64,000 nucleotides of DNA, from contig JAPTOF010000016.1 in the NCBI GenBank assembly GCA_028554755.1, positions 7,477,001 through 7,541,000 on the forward strand, written 5' to 3'. A program made the position numbers and the translations under genes. This DNA is from Cordia subcordata (lineage: Eukaryota; Streptophyta; Magnoliopsida; Boraginales; Cordiaceae). This document shows, in pieces, positions 62,243 through 64,000 of the stretch. Position 1 is the first letter of the stretch, and each line of letters begins with the position of its first letter. Under the pieces are notes generated by a model. It had not been told where the DNA came from, did not search any database, and was given only the letters and a program-made list of their open reading frames with translations.

Positions 62243-64000
62243 GGTGACTATCTCATTTAAAAATTTAAATTTATAAAGAAAATATTAATTTATTTATTTA
62301 TTATACTTAATAAATATATATATACATACATATATGTGTGTGTGAGATGTGCATGGGTTGCTATCCTAGGATTGACGCGTGAGCAGTGGCGAGAATGGGA
62401 TAGGTAAAAGCAAATGCAATGGACAAGTGTGTTCCATTTTGTTTGATTATTAAAATCTAACCTTAAATTCTGTTTTCATTTGGACACTGATATGATTAAG
62501 GGACATTCTTGTATCTAACCAACTTGTTCAAGGGCAGCTTTAATTTATTAATCAAGATCAAGCTTGTTCTCTAGTTCATATTCATGACAAGGATTGAAAA
62601 GGTTTAAAGATGTTGGTTGAGGTGATAATAGTTTCACCCAATAAAAAAACTACAAGTTCAGAACTTGAGAAGCGCACTTGTCGGCAAACTTTTCCTTCAC
62701 CACTTCCATTCGATAGAGATTGGTCTGAAGTCTAATATGATTTTAGATACCTTAACTGATCAAAGTAAAAAAAGATTTACCATGCGATTATATTTTAATT
62801 CTGTATGTTCAGTTAAGTGAGTCTTACGTGTCAGCTTTTGCAGGATAAAAAAAAAGGTAAGCTCCTAGTGCAAAAACTTGATTTACTAAGAAATTAATAG
62901 TTAGCAAGAAGAAATGAGTCTATTTTCTTGTTCATTAGCGCTTTTAATTTTAATGATTGACAGCAAACCTAATTATGAATCTTTTTAGATTTCATAAATC
63001 AACATCACTACAACATTAATTTATAGACATATTAGATTCCAAAGTTAAAAGCAATGATGCATGTCAACTAACAAATAATAAATTGATTACATGAGCTAAT
63101 ATTAATCTAATTGAAAAGACATCTACTTAATTATTTTTTGACGAACAAAAATACTTAATTATTCAGTTTTTTGTCTTTTTTCCCCTTTTTGAAGAAAATT
63201 TCAAATTAAAGATGGAGAAAGAATGAAAAATAAATTGAACATTTAAATTCTTCCTTTTCTTTTCTTTTTTTTTTTTTGGGTACATGGGAGGCTAATTCTT
63301 CCTTTTGCTAAGGTCTATACACTTGTGTGGAGAGAAAAACATTACTCTTTTCTAATTCCTTTTCGCCTTTTCCTTTTTCGAATATTTCTCTTGAAGTGAA
63401 AACAAACGTAGTGGCGACGGCAAAAGCAAGTCCGTCAACTCTTTTTCTTTCCTTTTCGTCTTTTCTATCTTGTGGTTAATACTTGTCATACACACACATA
63501 TATATACATCTGTTATATGCGTGTGTATCTAAGACTTTCCTGCTAGAGATTTTAATAATGTGCCACAGGCACAATGAATATTCTGCAGTACTCTTTATAT
63601 CCATCACAAATGGGTGTGTATAAAATTGAAAATGAGGTGGGGAAAAAGCAGAACTTTGAAAAACTAGAGTTCCTTTTTCTTTTTCCCGATGGACTTTATT
63701 GATTTATTATGTTTAATAATCAAAGAAAGCTTATTGCAGCATGGATTGAAGGAAGCATTTAACTCGAATTAAAAACGAACAACAATTTTTTAATGATTAC
63801 TAGTATATATTGTTGCAGTTACGATCTTGGAGTTCCTTTAACCAAGAATGTTGTTGATAACGTAAAAATATCAAGTAACAAAAAATATACTAGACACTGG
63901 TGCGGTGTTACTAGAGAACACTCTGGTTCTGAAAAGTATAAATATTTGATGTAGACGGATAAAAAAAGAGAATATTTCGATATAATTTAACGGTTGCTTA
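61869..64000. other. RBOH promoter side and AT-rich intergenic DNA
   Basis: The first part is the presumed RBOH promoter (minus strand). A second (AT)n run lies at about 62199-62240. I see no gene or defined transposon up to the window end. Confidence 0.5.

Overview
The window is nuclear DNA of a flowering plant, most likely a eudicot. The evidence is GT-AG split genes of plant-only families (a CDPK, a CC-type glutaredoxin, LEA-2/NDR1-like proteins, an RBOH NADPH oxidase), a cytosolic-type tRNA-Leu(CAA), AT-rich intergenic DNA, and plant transposon classes (Ty1/copia, MULE, SINE, MITEs and foldback elements). No organellar, bacterial or viral block was seen.

Layout. 1-4885: a calcium-dependent protein kinase on the plus strand, cut by the window's left edge. 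6102-6662: a broken gene for a small membrane protein on the minus strand. 7099-7945: a foldback element with a 10-bp target duplication. 7563-30715: a recent direct tandem duplication of about 11.6 kb (units 7563-19135 and 19136-30715). Each unit holds a tRNA-Leu(CAA), a three-exon secreted GH5 glycoside hydrolase with a C-terminal beta-trefoil-like domain, an intronless CC-type glutaredoxin, and a roughly 0.93-kb inverted-repeat element. The second GH5 copy is frameshifted just before its catalytic nucleophile. Both duplication breakpoints fall inside foldback (palindromic) elements, near their centres.

31-45 kb is transposon-rich: a copia 3' fragment, several MITEs, a decayed MULE transposase split by a nearly complete but coding-dead copia element (36885-42495, minus strand), and a tRNA-derived SINE with 21-bp target duplications. 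45-50 kb: two intronless LEA-2/NDR1-like genes on the minus strand, separated by MITEs. 53565-61723: a complete 14-exon RBOH NADPH oxidase on the minus strand (934 aa), closest in my reading to the RBOHF type. 61.7-64 kb is AT-rich and holds no recognised gene.

The genes do not form an operon-like unit. CDPKs are known regulators of RBOH oxidases, and GRX, LEA-2 and RBOH proteins all appear in stress and redox biology, but co-location here is not evidence of joint function. The most unusual structure is the palindrome-bounded tandem duplication, which lies on top of an older, decayed tandem duplication of the GH5 5' flank. Splice sites were assigned by eye from GT-AG consensus plus reading-frame and family continuity; summed exon lengths of the CDPK, GH5 copy 1 and RBOH are each divisible by three.
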